Part shown: in pieces, positions 1-6,828 of the stretch
Layout of the letters: each line of letters starts with the position of its first letter
How positions within the stretch are numbered: the stretch's first letter is position 1
Origin: RGIG4790 sp964437615
GTDB taxonomy: Bacteria; Bacillota; Clostridia; Christensenellales; UBA1242
Direction: 5' to 3'
NCBI GenBank assembly: GCA_964437615.1
Contig: CAYTHL010000027.1
Location: 1-17,406, forward strand
Length of the DNA stretch: 17,406 bases
Position numbers and translations under genes: made by a program
The notes under the pieces: generated by a model
Told to the model about the DNA's origin: nothing
Seen by the model: the letters and a program-made list of their open reading frames with translations, nothing else
Database searches by the model: none

Positions 1-595
1 TAGCGAGCGAGAACCCATAGCCATGCTACAATCAGACAACCTAAATATGGCTTATTATATTGTGGATACCAGCCTAAAGGTGCTAGATATAGTGCCTGCA
101 ATCACCACCGAATACAACTTGCCAGTACTTTCTTGCCAAGATACTATTGGCACATATTCGGCAGGTCAAACAGTAAATAATAGCACTCTTAAAGGCTATT
201 TGGCAGATTTTGTAACTGCCGCATACAGCGTCAATGCCGACACATCGTCCTTGTATCAGGTTGTGCTAACCGACGTATTTAAAATACAAAGCATACAACT
301 ATACACTTATACAAGTGACAACCAAACAGGCTCTTCTGCAGTCCATTCTGATTTTAGGTGCAAGTTTGTTGCCCTTGCAGATAATGGTGCCCAAATTACA
401 TTTGATGTGTTTAGCATAAACCAAAACTTTACCGGAGCAGACTTTTTAAGTAAAATAAAAGCGGCTCTTTTGGCATTTAAAAATGTACAACAAGAAGGAG
501 ATTTACAAGCTCAAACTGTAGAAGTATACTATAGTCAAGAGTTTTCGGCTATTGCAGCAAATATTGTACTAGACTCTCAAGATGGCACAAACTAG
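1..595 (+). CDS. ftsQ: Cell division protein FtsQ/DivIB, C-terminal part (5' end outside window)
   Basis: The reading frame is open from base 2, upstream of the first ATG at 23, so this is the 3' part of a longer gene. The first residues read SEREPIAM, and ERxPxA closes the POTRA domain of FtsQ/DivIB. It is followed by the family pattern of a Tyr-Ile-Val-Asp strand, KVLD and LPVLS, as expected where FtsQ passes into its beta domain. FtsQ/DivIB is a single-pass membrane protein of the divisome that holds FtsL and FtsB (DivIC); the outer-face beta domain is what is left here. The membrane helix and start of POTRA lie off the left edge. The position just before ftsA-ftsZ fits the dcw cluster. 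Sequence similarity is modest, so the call rests on the POTRA-end motif plus context. A terminator follows at once. Confidence 0.72.
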   Translation, partial: SEREPIAMLQSDNLNMAYYIVDTSLKVLDIVPAITTEYNLPVLSCQDTIGTYSAGQTVNNSTLKGYLADFVTAAYSVNADTSSLYQVVLTDVFKIQSIQLYTYTSDNQTGSSAVHSDFRCKFVALADNGAQITFDVFSINQNFTGADFLSKIKAALLAFKNVQQEGDLQAQTVEVYYSQEFSAIAANIVLDSQDGTN

Positions 596-604
596 CAATA
601 AAAG

Positions 605-628
605 TAGGGTTAAATAACCCTATTTTTT
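605..628 (+). terminator. Rho-independent terminator after ftsQ
   Basis: TAGGGTT (605-611) pairs with AACCCTA (616-622) around a four-base loop, followed by six T residues. It lies 10 bases after the ftsQ stop codon and separates ftsQ from ftsA-ftsZ. Confidence 0.8.
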
Positions 629-656
629 ATTTTTGTAGTAAAATGGGGTTATTTAT

Positions 657-685
657 TTGACAATTTTTCTTACAAAGTTTATACT
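657..685 (+). promoter_or_regulatory. SigA-type promoter for ftsA-ftsZ
   Basis: A perfect TTGACA (657-662) and TATACT (680-685) are separated by 17 bases. Transcription would start near 692, leaving a leader of about 74 nt before the ftsA start. This is the best housekeeping promoter in the window. Confidence 0.8.
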
Positions 686-765
686 AAAATCAGTTAATTC
701 TTGCAAGACAAGTAATTAATAAGGTTAAAATATTATCTTTTATCATACACTACAAAGGTAAGGTA

Positions 766-1902
766 ATGACAAAAAGGCAAACTGTTATAATAGATATAGG
801 CTCATTTAGCATAGTTACCCTTATGGGCGAGCGCGGCGTTAACAATTCGTTTAAAGTAGTCGGTAAGGGCGAGGTTAACTATGACGGTTTTTCTAACGGC
901 AAGTTTTTTGACCCTCAAAGTTTAAAAAATGTAATCGCCATGAGTATTAGCCAAGCCGAAATGTCTAGCGGCTTGCGTGTGCAAGAAGTTTTTGTTGGTG
1001 TTCCTGCCGAGTTTTGCAACATAAGATGTTCAGACCAAACCTTGCAGTTTGGCAAAAGCAAAAAAGTCCGCGAGCAAGATATAGACCAACTTATGGTAAT
1101 GGGCGCCAAAAAACATCCAACATACACCATAATAAATAGTTCTGTAATTTACTACACAACAGATAATAACAAACGGGTAATAGACCCAATTGGCGTAAGC
1201 ACATCATCGCTAACCGGCAAAATTAGCTATGCTTATGCCGAAAACAATTTTATAGATTTTATCACTCAAATTTTAAGCGACATTGGTATAAAGGAAGTTC
1301 ATTTTATCGCCTCAAATTTGGCCGAAATGCTGTATCTGGTAGAGCCTCAGGCCCGAGATAGATATGCCATTTTGGTGGATATAGGATACATAACCACTGC
1401 GGTGGCAGTTGGCCAAGGGGACGGATTGTTGTTTTTAAATAGTTTCTCGCTTGGTGGCGGACATATCACGGGCGACTTAGCCCAAGTGCTTAAAATGCCG
1501 TTTACTCAGGCCGAAAGTCTTAAACGCAAAGTTGTTTTAAACTGGCAAGCGGCAGACACCGACGTCTACGAGGTTATGGGCAAGGAATTTGTTACAACCT
1601 ATTCTGCCAAAGCCGCAAACGAAATTGTAGAGGCTAGACTAGAAACTATCGCCACATACATAGCCAAGTGTTTGGATAGGTGCAAGTACGAATTTCCAGA
1701 CTACTTGCCAGTGCTGGTTACCGGCGGTGGCGCCAACTACATAAACGGCGCAAAAGATGTGCTTAGTCGCAAACTTGGACGCAAAGTTCAGTTTGTTTGT
1801 CCACCACTAGCAGATGGCAATAGGCCAGATTATTCTTCTGAAATTGCAATGTTAGATGCAGCAATAAAAGTGTCAGAAGGTTTACTAAACATAATTTATT
1901 AA
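766..1902 (+). CDS. ftsA: Cell division protein FtsA (actin-like), short C-terminus
   Basis: FtsA is the actin-like protein that tethers FtsZ to the membrane and recruits later divisome proteins. The 378-residue product starts with an actin phosphate-1 motif (VIIDIGSFSI). It has an SHS2 (1C) region around residues 85-165, including VIDPIGVSTSSL, which matches the FtsA DPIGxxG stretch. A second phosphate loop (VDIGYITT) follows near residue 205, and an adenosine motif (VLVTGGGAN) near 320. The ATG at 766 has a GGTAAGG-type Shine-Dalgarno. ftsZ begins 14 bases downstream, so the two are co-transcribed. B. subtilis FtsA is about 440 residues; this one ends at SEGLLNIIY right after the actin fold, with no obvious tail or basic amphipathic helix. 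It is divergent but the fold motifs and the ftsZ linkage make FtsA the best reading over MreB or PilM. Confidence 0.85.
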   Translation: MTKRQTVIIDIGSFSIVTLMGERGVNNSFKVVGKGEVNYDGFSNGKFFDPQSLKNVIAMSISQAEMSSGLRVQEVFVGVPAEFCNIRCSDQTLQFGKSKKVREQDIDQLMVMGAKKHPTYTIINSSVIYYTTDNNKRVIDPIGVSTSSLTGKISYAYAENNFIDFITQILSDIGIKEVHFIASNLAEMLYLVEPQARDRYAILVDIGYITTAVAVGQGDGLLFLNSFSLGGGHITGDLAQVLKMPFTQAESLKRKVVLNWQAADTDVYEVMGKEFVTTYSAKAANEIVEARLETIATYIAKCLDRCKYEFPDYLPVLVTGGGANYINGAKDVLSRKLGRKVQFVCPPLADGNRPDYSSEIAMLDAAIKVSEGLLNIIY

Positions 1903-1916
1903 AGGGAGTAGATAAT

Positions 1917-3197
1917 ATGGAATTTAGCGAACAAAACCCAGTTTGTAAAATACTTGTTATTGGTGTAGGTGGTGGCGGCTGCAACGCAGTTAACCGCATG
2001 ATAGCCGAAAACATAAAGAGCGCACAGTTTGTTGCCGTAAACACAGATAAGCAGGCACTTATGATGAACAACGCACCAGTACAAATACAAATTGGTGAAA
2101 AACTTACTCGTGGGCTAGGAGCTGGTGCAGACCCAGAAGTTGGTCGCAAAGCCGCAGAAGAGAGCAGAGCCGCTATTGCAGAAAAACTAAAGGGCGTAGA
2201 CCTTGTGTTTATCACGGCCGGCATGGGTGGTGGCACAGGCACAGGCGCAGCCCCAGTTATTGCAAGTATTGCCAAAGAAATGGGCATTTTAACAATCGCC
2301 GTTGTAACCAAACCGTTTGAGTTTGAGGGCAGAATACGTATGCAAAACGCCGAAGGCGGCATAAAAAGCCTAAGCAAAGCCGTAGACACCCTTGTGGTTA
2401 TCCCTAACGAACGCCTTTTGGAAGTTGTACCTAGCGGCACAAGCGTTGTTGACGCCTTTAAGTATGCCGACGATGTGCTGCGTCAAGGCATTCAAGGTAT
2501 TGCCGACCTAATTGCTACCCCAAGCCTAATTAACCTAGACTTTGCCGACGTAAGAACAGTTATGAAAAACCGCGGTTTAGCACACATGGGCATTGGTGTA
2601 GGCAAGGGCGATAATCGCAATATAGACGCCGTTAGAGGAGCTGTAGCAAGTCCGCTATTAGACACAACTATCGAGGGTGCACAAGCCGTTATTATTAATA
2701 TCACAGGCGGTTACGACCTAACCCTTGGCGAAGTAAACGAGGCAGTTAAACTTGTAAAAGAGGTTATCGACCCACAAGCAAATACAATTTTTGGCGCAAC
2801 CATAGACGAAAAATTTAAGGGCACAGTTAGCGTAACTATTGTTGCAACTGGCTTTCCGGGCAGCAAGTTTGAAGACGATGAAAATAAAACAAACGCCGCC
2901 CAAAAAACTGCCCCAAGTTCTAGCGCTGTTAAAACTGACAGACTTAAATTTAGCGATATTTTGTCTGGCAAAGCCACAGAAACTAAGCCAACAAACTTTG
3001 CATCTGAGCAATCAACAGTCCGTCCAGCAACACAAATTAGCTCTTACAGCCAGCCAAAACCAGTTTTTGAGCCGCAGCAGCCTAAACCTCAGCCAGCTGC
3101 TACAAACAGCCAACAAGATGACGACGACTTTTTTGATAGCCGCATAGAAATTGACGACAGCGACTTGCCGCCATTTCTCCGCAAAAAATTTAAATAA
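1917..3197 (+). CDS. ftsZ: Cell division protein FtsZ
   Basis: Tubulin-like GTPase that polymerises into the division ring; in sporulating cells it also builds the polar septum. The 426-residue product has the N-terminal nucleotide motif GVGGGGCNAVNRM (residues 16-28), the tubulin signature GGGTGTG (104-110) and the catalytic T7 loop NLDFAD (206-211). After the globular core, at about residue 320, comes a Gln/Pro/Ser-rich linker of about 90 residues. The canonical C-terminal peptide follows, DLPPFLRKKFK (416-426), which binds FtsA, SepF and similar partners. The start ATG is preceded by AAGGGAG with 8-base spacing. Translation is likely linked to ftsA, whose stop is 14 bases upstream. A structured terminator follows. 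Length and motifs are normal for the family. Confidence 0.98.
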   Translation: MEFSEQNPVCKILVIGVGGGGCNAVNRMIAENIKSAQFVAVNTDKQALMMNNAPVQIQIGEKLTRGLGAGADPEVGRKAAEESRAAIAEKLKGVDLVFITAGMGGGTGTGAAPVIASIAKEMGILTIAVVTKPFEFEGRIRMQNAEGGIKSLSKAVDTLVVIPNERLLEVVPSGTSVVDAFKYADDVLRQGIQGIADLIATPSLINLDFADVRTVMKNRGLAHMGIGVGKGDNRNIDAVRGAVASPLLDTTIEGAQAVIINITGGYDLTLGEVNEAVKLVKEVIDPQANTIFGATIDEKFKGTVSVTIVATGFPGSKFEDDENKTNAAQKTAPSSSAVKTDRLKFSDILSGKATETKPTNFASEQSTVRPATQISSYSQPKPVFEPQQPKPQPAATNSQQDDDDFFDSRIEIDDSDLPPFLRKKFK

Positions 3198-3206
3198 AAT
3201 ATTTCT

Positions 3207-3256
3207 AGCCACAAATATTGTAAAACTATAAAGTTTGCCTTATTGGTGGCTTTTTT
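3207..3256 (+). terminator. Rho-independent terminator after ftsZ
   Basis: AGCCAC (3207-3212) pairs with GTGGCT (3246-3251). After one mismatch the stem continues with AATA/TATT, and a small inner AAACT/AGTTT hairpin fills the loop. Six T residues end the structure (3251-3256). It ends the ftsA-ftsZ transcript before spoIIGA. Confidence 0.7.
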
Positions 3257-3352
3257 GTTGCAATCTTTAAAAATAGCGTAAAACGGGCAATATTGGCTAA
3301 AAACAGACAAAACTTATTTTTATTTTTGGTGCAACAAAATTATAAAAATTAA

Positions 3353-3358
3353 TATAAT
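3353..3358 (+). promoter_or_regulatory. -10-like TATAAT immediately before spoIIGA
   Basis: A perfect TATAAT ends 6 bases before the spoIIGA ATG, so a start of transcription at the normal distance would fall on the A of the ATG. A poor -35 (TTGGTG, 3326-3331) lies 21 bases upstream. The Spo0A-controlled spoIIG promoter of B. subtilis is also known for an over-long spacer, but I find no convincing 0A box here. AT-richness makes chance occurrence possible. Confidence 0.4.
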
Positions 3359-3364
3359 TAAACC

Positions 3365-4186
3365 ATGTCAACAATTATAGAGTTATATGTTGTCAGTTAT
3401 TTTTTGGTAGCATTTTTAATGCAACTTGTAGTAAAAAATGTGCTAGTAACCAAGGCCACATTTTGGAAAATTACAATATTTTCTCTTATTTTTTGCGCCA
3501 TAAAATTTGTTCAAGACTATTTTGGACTATTAATAGGGTACCAAATATTAATTTGCTCGGTTTACATATGTTTAGGTACAATTTTTGTGCACAAGCAAAA
3601 CCATATTAGCAAGCTTGCCCAAAGCATCGCAGTGTGCGTATTTTATTATTTGTGTTTGCAAGGTTTAATGTCTGCAATAAGCACATGGATGCTTGGTCAA
3701 AACAACTATATAAGCAACCAATATTTAGCCAATATGCTTGGTACCAACCTAATAATTTATTGTTTTGCGTGTGTGGCTGCCGAAAAACTAAAAAATAGCA
3801 CCAAAATAAAACTTATGCACCAATGCTCATTAAAACTTGGCAAAAAACTTATAAAATTTAATGGTTTTTTAGATACCGGCAACCGTCTAACAGATACCCC
3901 TACGGGGCTTCCAGTTGTAGTGGTAAACTTGCAAGCAATAAAAAAATATCTTTCTAGCACTATGTACGCAGATATTTTGTTTGCCACAAATGCCAGCCGA
4001 AACTTTAATAGCGTTCACAAACTGCATTACGCCACTGTTAGCGGCACCAGTTATATGACGGTGTTTGTTCCGTCAGACTTTGTAGTTTCGGGCAAACATG
4101 TTAAAGTTGCAGTGGGTGTGTCCACCCAAAATTGCACCGACCACGACGCCCTTTTAAATGTGGCCTGTGCATCAATTTCTAGATAG
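3365..4186 (+). CDS. spoIIGA: SpoIIGA, sporulation aspartic protease that processes pro-SigE
   Basis: SpoIIGA is a membrane-embedded aspartic protease placed in the sporulation septum. It removes the pro-sequence of SigE after a signal from the forespore protein SpoIIR. The 273-residue product (B. subtilis about 309) has a hydrophobic N-terminal half with about five membrane segments between residues 5 and 140. A soluble domain then carries the catalytic motif FLDTGNRLTD, with Asp170 as the expected active-site residue. GTSYMTVFVP further on fits the second strand of the protease fold. The next gene is sigE, its substrate, 53 bases downstream. No Shine-Dalgarno is visible before the ATG at 3365, but the N-terminus aligns well with the family start, so I keep this start. 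Confidence 0.93.
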   Translation: MSTIIELYVVSYFLVAFLMQLVVKNVLVTKATFWKITIFSLIFCAIKFVQDYFGLLIGYQILICSVYICLGTIFVHKQNHISKLAQSIAVCVFYYLCLQGLMSAISTWMLGQNNYISNQYLANMLGTNLIIYCFACVAAEKLKNSTKIKLMHQCSLKLGKKLIKFNGFLDTGNRLTDTPTGLPVVVVNLQAIKKYLSSTMYADILFATNASRNFNSVHKLHYATVSGTSYMTVFVPSDFVVSGKHVKVAVGVSTQNCTDHDALLNVACASISR

Positions 4187-4239
4187 CCCCAGTGGGTATA
4201 TCAATTTAGTTAAAAAATTATCTTTTAGGAGTGGCAATT

Positions 4240-4935
4240 ATGTTTAAACTACTAATTAACTTTTTTAAAAAGCTAAAACAAGAACAAGTAAATTTTATTG
4301 TGCCAGCAAGCGGACTTTTGCCAGAAAAACCAAGCACAGAGCAAGAAAAAGAGCTTGTTAAATTGCTATCTAACGGCGATAATAGCGCCAAGCAAGAGTT
4401 AATAGAACGCAATCTGCGGCTAGTGGTGTACACCGCCCAAAAGTTTGAAAACACTGGCATTAGTCTAGAAGACTTAATTAGCGTTGGAACAATTGGGCTA
4501 ATAAAGGCAGTGGGCAGTTTTAATGGTGACAAAAATATCAAAATGGCTACATACGCCAGCCGTTGCATAGAAAACGAAATTTTAATGCATCTAAGAAAGG
4601 TAAACAAAGTTAAACGCGAAGTTAGCATAGATGACCCGCTTAACACCGACAGCGACGGCAACGAACTAAGCATTGCCGATGTGCTTGGCACCGACACCGA
4701 CTATGTTAGCCAAAACATCTTTGCCGAAGAAGAAACCAAAATTGTTCATCAAGTTTTGTGCGAACTGCCGCAGCGTGAGCGCGAAATTGTAGACATGCGC
4801 TATGGCTTTTCTGGCAACAAAGAGATGACCCAAAAGGAAGTTGCCGACAAACTTAATATAAGCCAAAGTTACATAAGCCGCATAGAAAAGAAAATTCTCG
4901 GCCGTCTAAAGAAAGAAATCGCCAAATTCGCCTAA
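4240..4935 (+). CDS. sigE: RNA polymerase sigma factor SigE (mother-cell, made as pro-SigE)
   Basis: Sigma-70 family factor for early mother-cell gene expression during sporulation. I choose ATG at 4240 rather than the in-frame GTG at 4231, because that GTG overlaps the Shine-Dalgarno AGGAG (4227-4231), which sits 8 bases from the ATG. The product is then 231 residues. The N-terminal stretch MFKLLINFFKKLKQEQ is an amphipathic pro-sequence, and QVNFIVP aligns with the region where SpoIIGA cuts B. subtilis pro-SigE. Region 2 is nearly textbook: IERNLRLVVYTAQKFENTG, DLISVGTIGLIKAV, and MATYASRCIENEILMHLRK for -10 recognition. Region 4.2 ends with the helix-turn-helix MTQKEVADKLNISQSYISRI. Its partner protease is directly upstream. 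There is no clear terminator after the gene. Confidence 0.96.
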   Translation: MFKLLINFFKKLKQEQVNFIVPASGLLPEKPSTEQEKELVKLLSNGDNSAKQELIERNLRLVVYTAQKFENTGISLEDLISVGTIGLIKAVGSFNGDKNIKMATYASRCIENEILMHLRKVNKVKREVSIDDPLNTDSDGNELSIADVLGTDTDYVSQNIFAEEETKIVHQVLCELPQREREIVDMRYGFSGNKEMTQKEVADKLNISQSYISRIEKKILGRLKKEIAKFA

Positions 4936-5114
4936 ACCTAAACCAACTTGTTGAACAATTGTATTTTATATGCTAATTTTTATAAAATCAGTATCAAAAA
5001 CGCTAAAAAATAGTTCTCGTTATTCCCCTATAGTTATAAATTGCTATATAAGCATTGTTAATAACTTTAAAATACAAAAAACTTTAAAAAACTCAAAAAT
5101 TTTGCAAAAAGGTC
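4936..5114 (+). other. AT-rich intergenic stretch between sigE and the repeat-protein gene
   Basis: AT-rich DNA with no gene I would support. An open frame from 4970 to 5164 lacks a ribosome binding site, is Lys/Asn/Ile-rich and overlaps the next promoter. No strong terminator hairpin is visible after sigE, so read-through into the next gene cannot be excluded. Confidence 0.5.
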
Positions 5115-5143
5115 TTGAGGTAACCGTCAAGTTGTGTTATACT
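5115..5143 (+). promoter_or_regulatory. Promoter for the DUF4116 repeat gene, with overlapping imperfect inverted repeat
   Basis: TTGAGG (5115-5120) and TATACT (5138-5143) are 17 bases apart. The -35 is part of an imperfect inverted repeat with arms CTTGA (5114-5118) and TCAAG (5127-5131), a possible operator. The start of transcription would be near 5150, followed by a strong AGGAGG Shine-Dalgarno (5183-5188) 8 bases before the ATG. Confidence 0.55.
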
Positions 5144-5196
5144 AACTTTAATGAAAAGTGTTGATAACTATAGCACTATAAGAGGAGGAAATTATT

Positions 5197-5838
5197 ATGT
5201 TATTTCGGGATAAACAAAGTGCAATAGATATTATAGGAAGGACCATAACAACTGGCCTAGCAGATTGTTCTAAGAGACTCCGCGCCAACAAAGAGGTAGT
5301 GCTTGTTGCGGTACAAAAATATGGTATGGAACTAAAATATGCATCTAAAAAACTCAAGACAGATAAAGAAGTAGTACTTGCTGCAGTACAAAATCGTGGA
5401 TGTTGGGCTTTGCCATATGCATCTAAAAAACTCAAAGCCGATAAGGAATTTATGTTAGACGCAATAAAGATAGATAGATATGCTCTACAATATGCATCTG
5501 ATGAACTCAAAGCCGATAAGGAATTTATGTTAGACGCGGTACAAAATTATGGAGAGGCTCTATGCGATGCATCTAAAAAACTCAAGGCAGATAAAGATGT
5601 AGTACTTGCTGCGGTAAAGCAAAGTGGATTTGCTCTACACGATGCATCTGACGGGCTTAAAGCCAACAAAGAAGTTGTAATGGAAGCTATGTTAAACAAT
5701 CCTGAAGCAATTAAATATGCGGCACCTGAGTTGCAAGAAAACGAAGAGTTTTATAATCAGTGCAAGACAGAGGCCGAGCGCCGCAAAAAAGCTGAAAAAT
5801 CAACTAGCAAAGCCTCACAACCAGGCGAAGAAGAATAA
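5197..5838 (+). CDS. DUF4116-type repeat protein of unknown function
   Basis: The 213-residue product is built from about seven tandem units of 23-26 residues spanning residues 20-192. Each resembles ALQYASDELKADKEFMLDAV, the pattern of the DUF4116 repeat (predicted helical, solenoid-like). The first 19 residues are non-repetitive. The C-terminal 30 residues are highly charged and disordered-looking, ending GEEE. There is no signal peptide or membrane segment, so it is likely cytoplasmic; a protein-binding scaffold is a reasonable guess but no biochemical role is established for the family as far as I know. Two units share an identical 34-base stretch (5429-5462 and 5504-5537), a sign of recent repeat duplication. 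It has its own promoter and a strong ribosome binding site. It lies between sigE and an inverted sigG, an unusual place. Sporulation involvement is only suggested by location. Confidence 0.8.
   Translation: MLFRDKQSAIDIIGRTITTGLADCSKRLRANKEVVLVAVQKYGMELKYASKKLKTDKEVVLAAVQNRGCWALPYASKKLKADKEFMLDAIKIDRYALQYASDELKADKEFMLDAVQNYGEALCDASKKLKADKDVVLAAVKQSGFALHDASDGLKANKEVVMEAMLNNPEAIKYAAPELQENEEFYNQCKTEAERRKKAEKSTSKASQPGEEE
5429..5537 (+). repeat. Identical 34-base direct repeats inside the DUF4116 gene
   Basis: Bases 5429-5462 and 5504-5537 are identical and offset by 75 bases (25 codons), encoding the LKADKEFMLDA core of two neighbouring units. Synonymous positions match too, so this pair duplicated or was homogenised recently compared with the other units. 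Confidence 0.9.
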
Positions 5839-5895
5839 AACTAATCCAAAAGCCAACAAATATTTAGCAAAGAATACAGAAAAAAATAATTTATA

Positions 5896-5980
5896 AAAAA
5901 ATGCCATAAATAACATGGGGCGAACCCAAAAGTTAGACAACTTTATGAGGTTCACTTCAACAAGACTTATGGCATTTTTT
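5896..5980. terminator. Long bidirectional terminator hairpin between convergent genes
   Basis: A perfect 14-base stem AAAAAATGCCATAA (5896-5909) / TTATGGCATTTTTT (5967-5980) has A-tract and T-tract ends. It can therefore terminate the DUF4116 transcript on the plus strand and sigG on the minus strand. Inside are further paired arms: GAACC (5922-5926) with GGTTC (5949-5953), and AAAGTT (5929-5934) with AACTTT (5939-5944) around an AGAC loop. It is much longer than the other terminators here. Confidence 0.75.
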
Positions 5981-5998
5981 ATTGTTAACTACAACCTA

Positions 5999-6766
5999 TT
6001 ATATAACACCTTTTATTGTGTCTATGGCGTTTTTTTCTAGGCGGCTTACTTGGGCTTGACTTATGCCAATTTCATCGCTTATTTCGGTTTGTGTTTTGCC
6101 GTCGTAATAGCGCAAAAAAAGTATCTGCCGTTCCCGTTCGTCTAGACTGCTTATTGCGTCCATTAAAGCAGTACGCTCTAGCAGATTGTTTTCGGTATCA
6201 ATGTCTTTAATTTGGTCCATAACAGTCATGTTGTCGTTGTCGTCGCCATAAACCATGGCTTGCAGGCTAATTGGTTCGCTAATGGCGTCTAGTGCGCAAG
6301 CAACATCTCTAACAGGCATGCCCATTTGCTTTGCAATTTCGTTTATACTTGGGTTATAAGAACAATTTTTTAGTAGCTCTTGCTTGGCTTGCATGGCCTT
6401 GTAGGCAATATCTCGCATATTTCTAGACACCTTAACGGCGCTGCTATCTCGCAAAAAGCGACGAATTTCGCCAATTATCATTGGCACAGCATAAGTAGAA
6501 AACCGCACATTAAGCGACAAATCAAAATTTTCTATGCTTTTTAGTAGGCCTATCATGCCCACCTGAAAAATGTCGTCGGCAATGTCACTTTTAATGTTAA
6601 ATCGCTGGATTATGCTTAATACCAGCCTAATATTGTACATTACAAATTCTTCTTGCGCACTGGAAACACCGTCCTTTATCTGCCTAAGCAGCTGGTCGGC
6701 TTTTTCCTTTGTACATTTTGGTAGCAAGCTAGTATCTACTCCGCAAATAACTACCTTATTTGCCAT
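5999..6766 (-). CDS. sigG: RNA polymerase sigma factor SigG (late forespore), inverted relative to sigE
   Basis: Forespore sigma factor for late sporulation genes. The 255-residue product starts with VVICGVDTSLLP, matching the SigG N-terminus (ICGVDTSxLP), which distinguishes it from SigF. Region 2 shows NIRLVLSIIQRF, DDIFQVGMIGLLKSIENFD and FSTYAVPMIIGEIRRFLRD. Region 3 follows with VSRNMRDIAYKAMQ, and region 4 with the helix-turn-helix TQTEISDEIGISQAQVSRLE. The start CAT at 6764-6766 has AAGGGGG (minus strand, 6774-6780) upstream at good spacing. In most sporulating Firmicutes sigG follows sigE directly on the same strand; here it is reversed, convergent with the DUF4116 gene and divergent from ylmC. 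Where B. subtilis SigG has VNGN, this has VMYN just before the conserved IRLV. Function as SigG is nearly certain. Confidence 0.95.
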   Translation of the reverse strand: MANKVVICGVDTSLLPKCTKEKADQLLRQIKDGVSSAQEEFVMYNIRLVLSIIQRFNIKSDIADDIFQVGMIGLLKSIENFDLSLNVRFSTYAVPMIIGEIRRFLRDSSAVKVSRNMRDIAYKAMQAKQELLKNCSYNPSINEIAKQMGMPVRDVACALDAISEPISLQAMVYGDDNDNMTVMDQIKDIDTENNLLERTALMDAISSLDERERQILFLRYYDGKTQTEISDEIGISQAQVSRLEKNAIDTIKGVI

Positions 6767-6828
6767 ATTTTTACCCCCTTAACGATTATTTTTCTCTATG
6801 GGGCATATTTTTATACCTAGCAATAATT

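Noticed and set aside
732..742. ATTATCTTTTA, repeated exactly at 4217-4227 before sigE
   Set aside because: An AT-rich 11-mer occurring twice is expected by chance in this base composition, and the second copy is partly the sigE Shine-Dalgarno.
1763..2440. Long open frame (225 codons) on the minus strand opposite ftsA/ftsZ
   Set aside because: It is antisense to the strongly conserved ftsZ core, has no recognisable motif and no plausible ribosome binding site; it is a by-product of ftsZ codon usage.
4231..4239. GTG at 4231 as the sigE start
   Set aside because: It overlaps the AGGAG ribosome binding site; the ATG at 4240 has correct spacing and gives a SigE-like pro-sequence.
4218..4697. 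Open frame of 159 codons on the minus strand opposite sigE
   Set aside because: Serine/leucine-rich shadow of sigE with no family resemblance.
4970..5164. 64-codon plus-strand frame between sigE and the DUF4116 gene
   Set aside because: No Shine-Dalgarno, Lys/Asn/Ile-rich as expected for translated AT-rich spacer, and it overlaps the next promoter.
5922..5938. Core of the long hairpin as proof of an insertion sequence
   Set aside because: Only a remembered resemblance to IS3/IS150-type ends; no transposase or target-site duplication is visible, so no mobile element is called.
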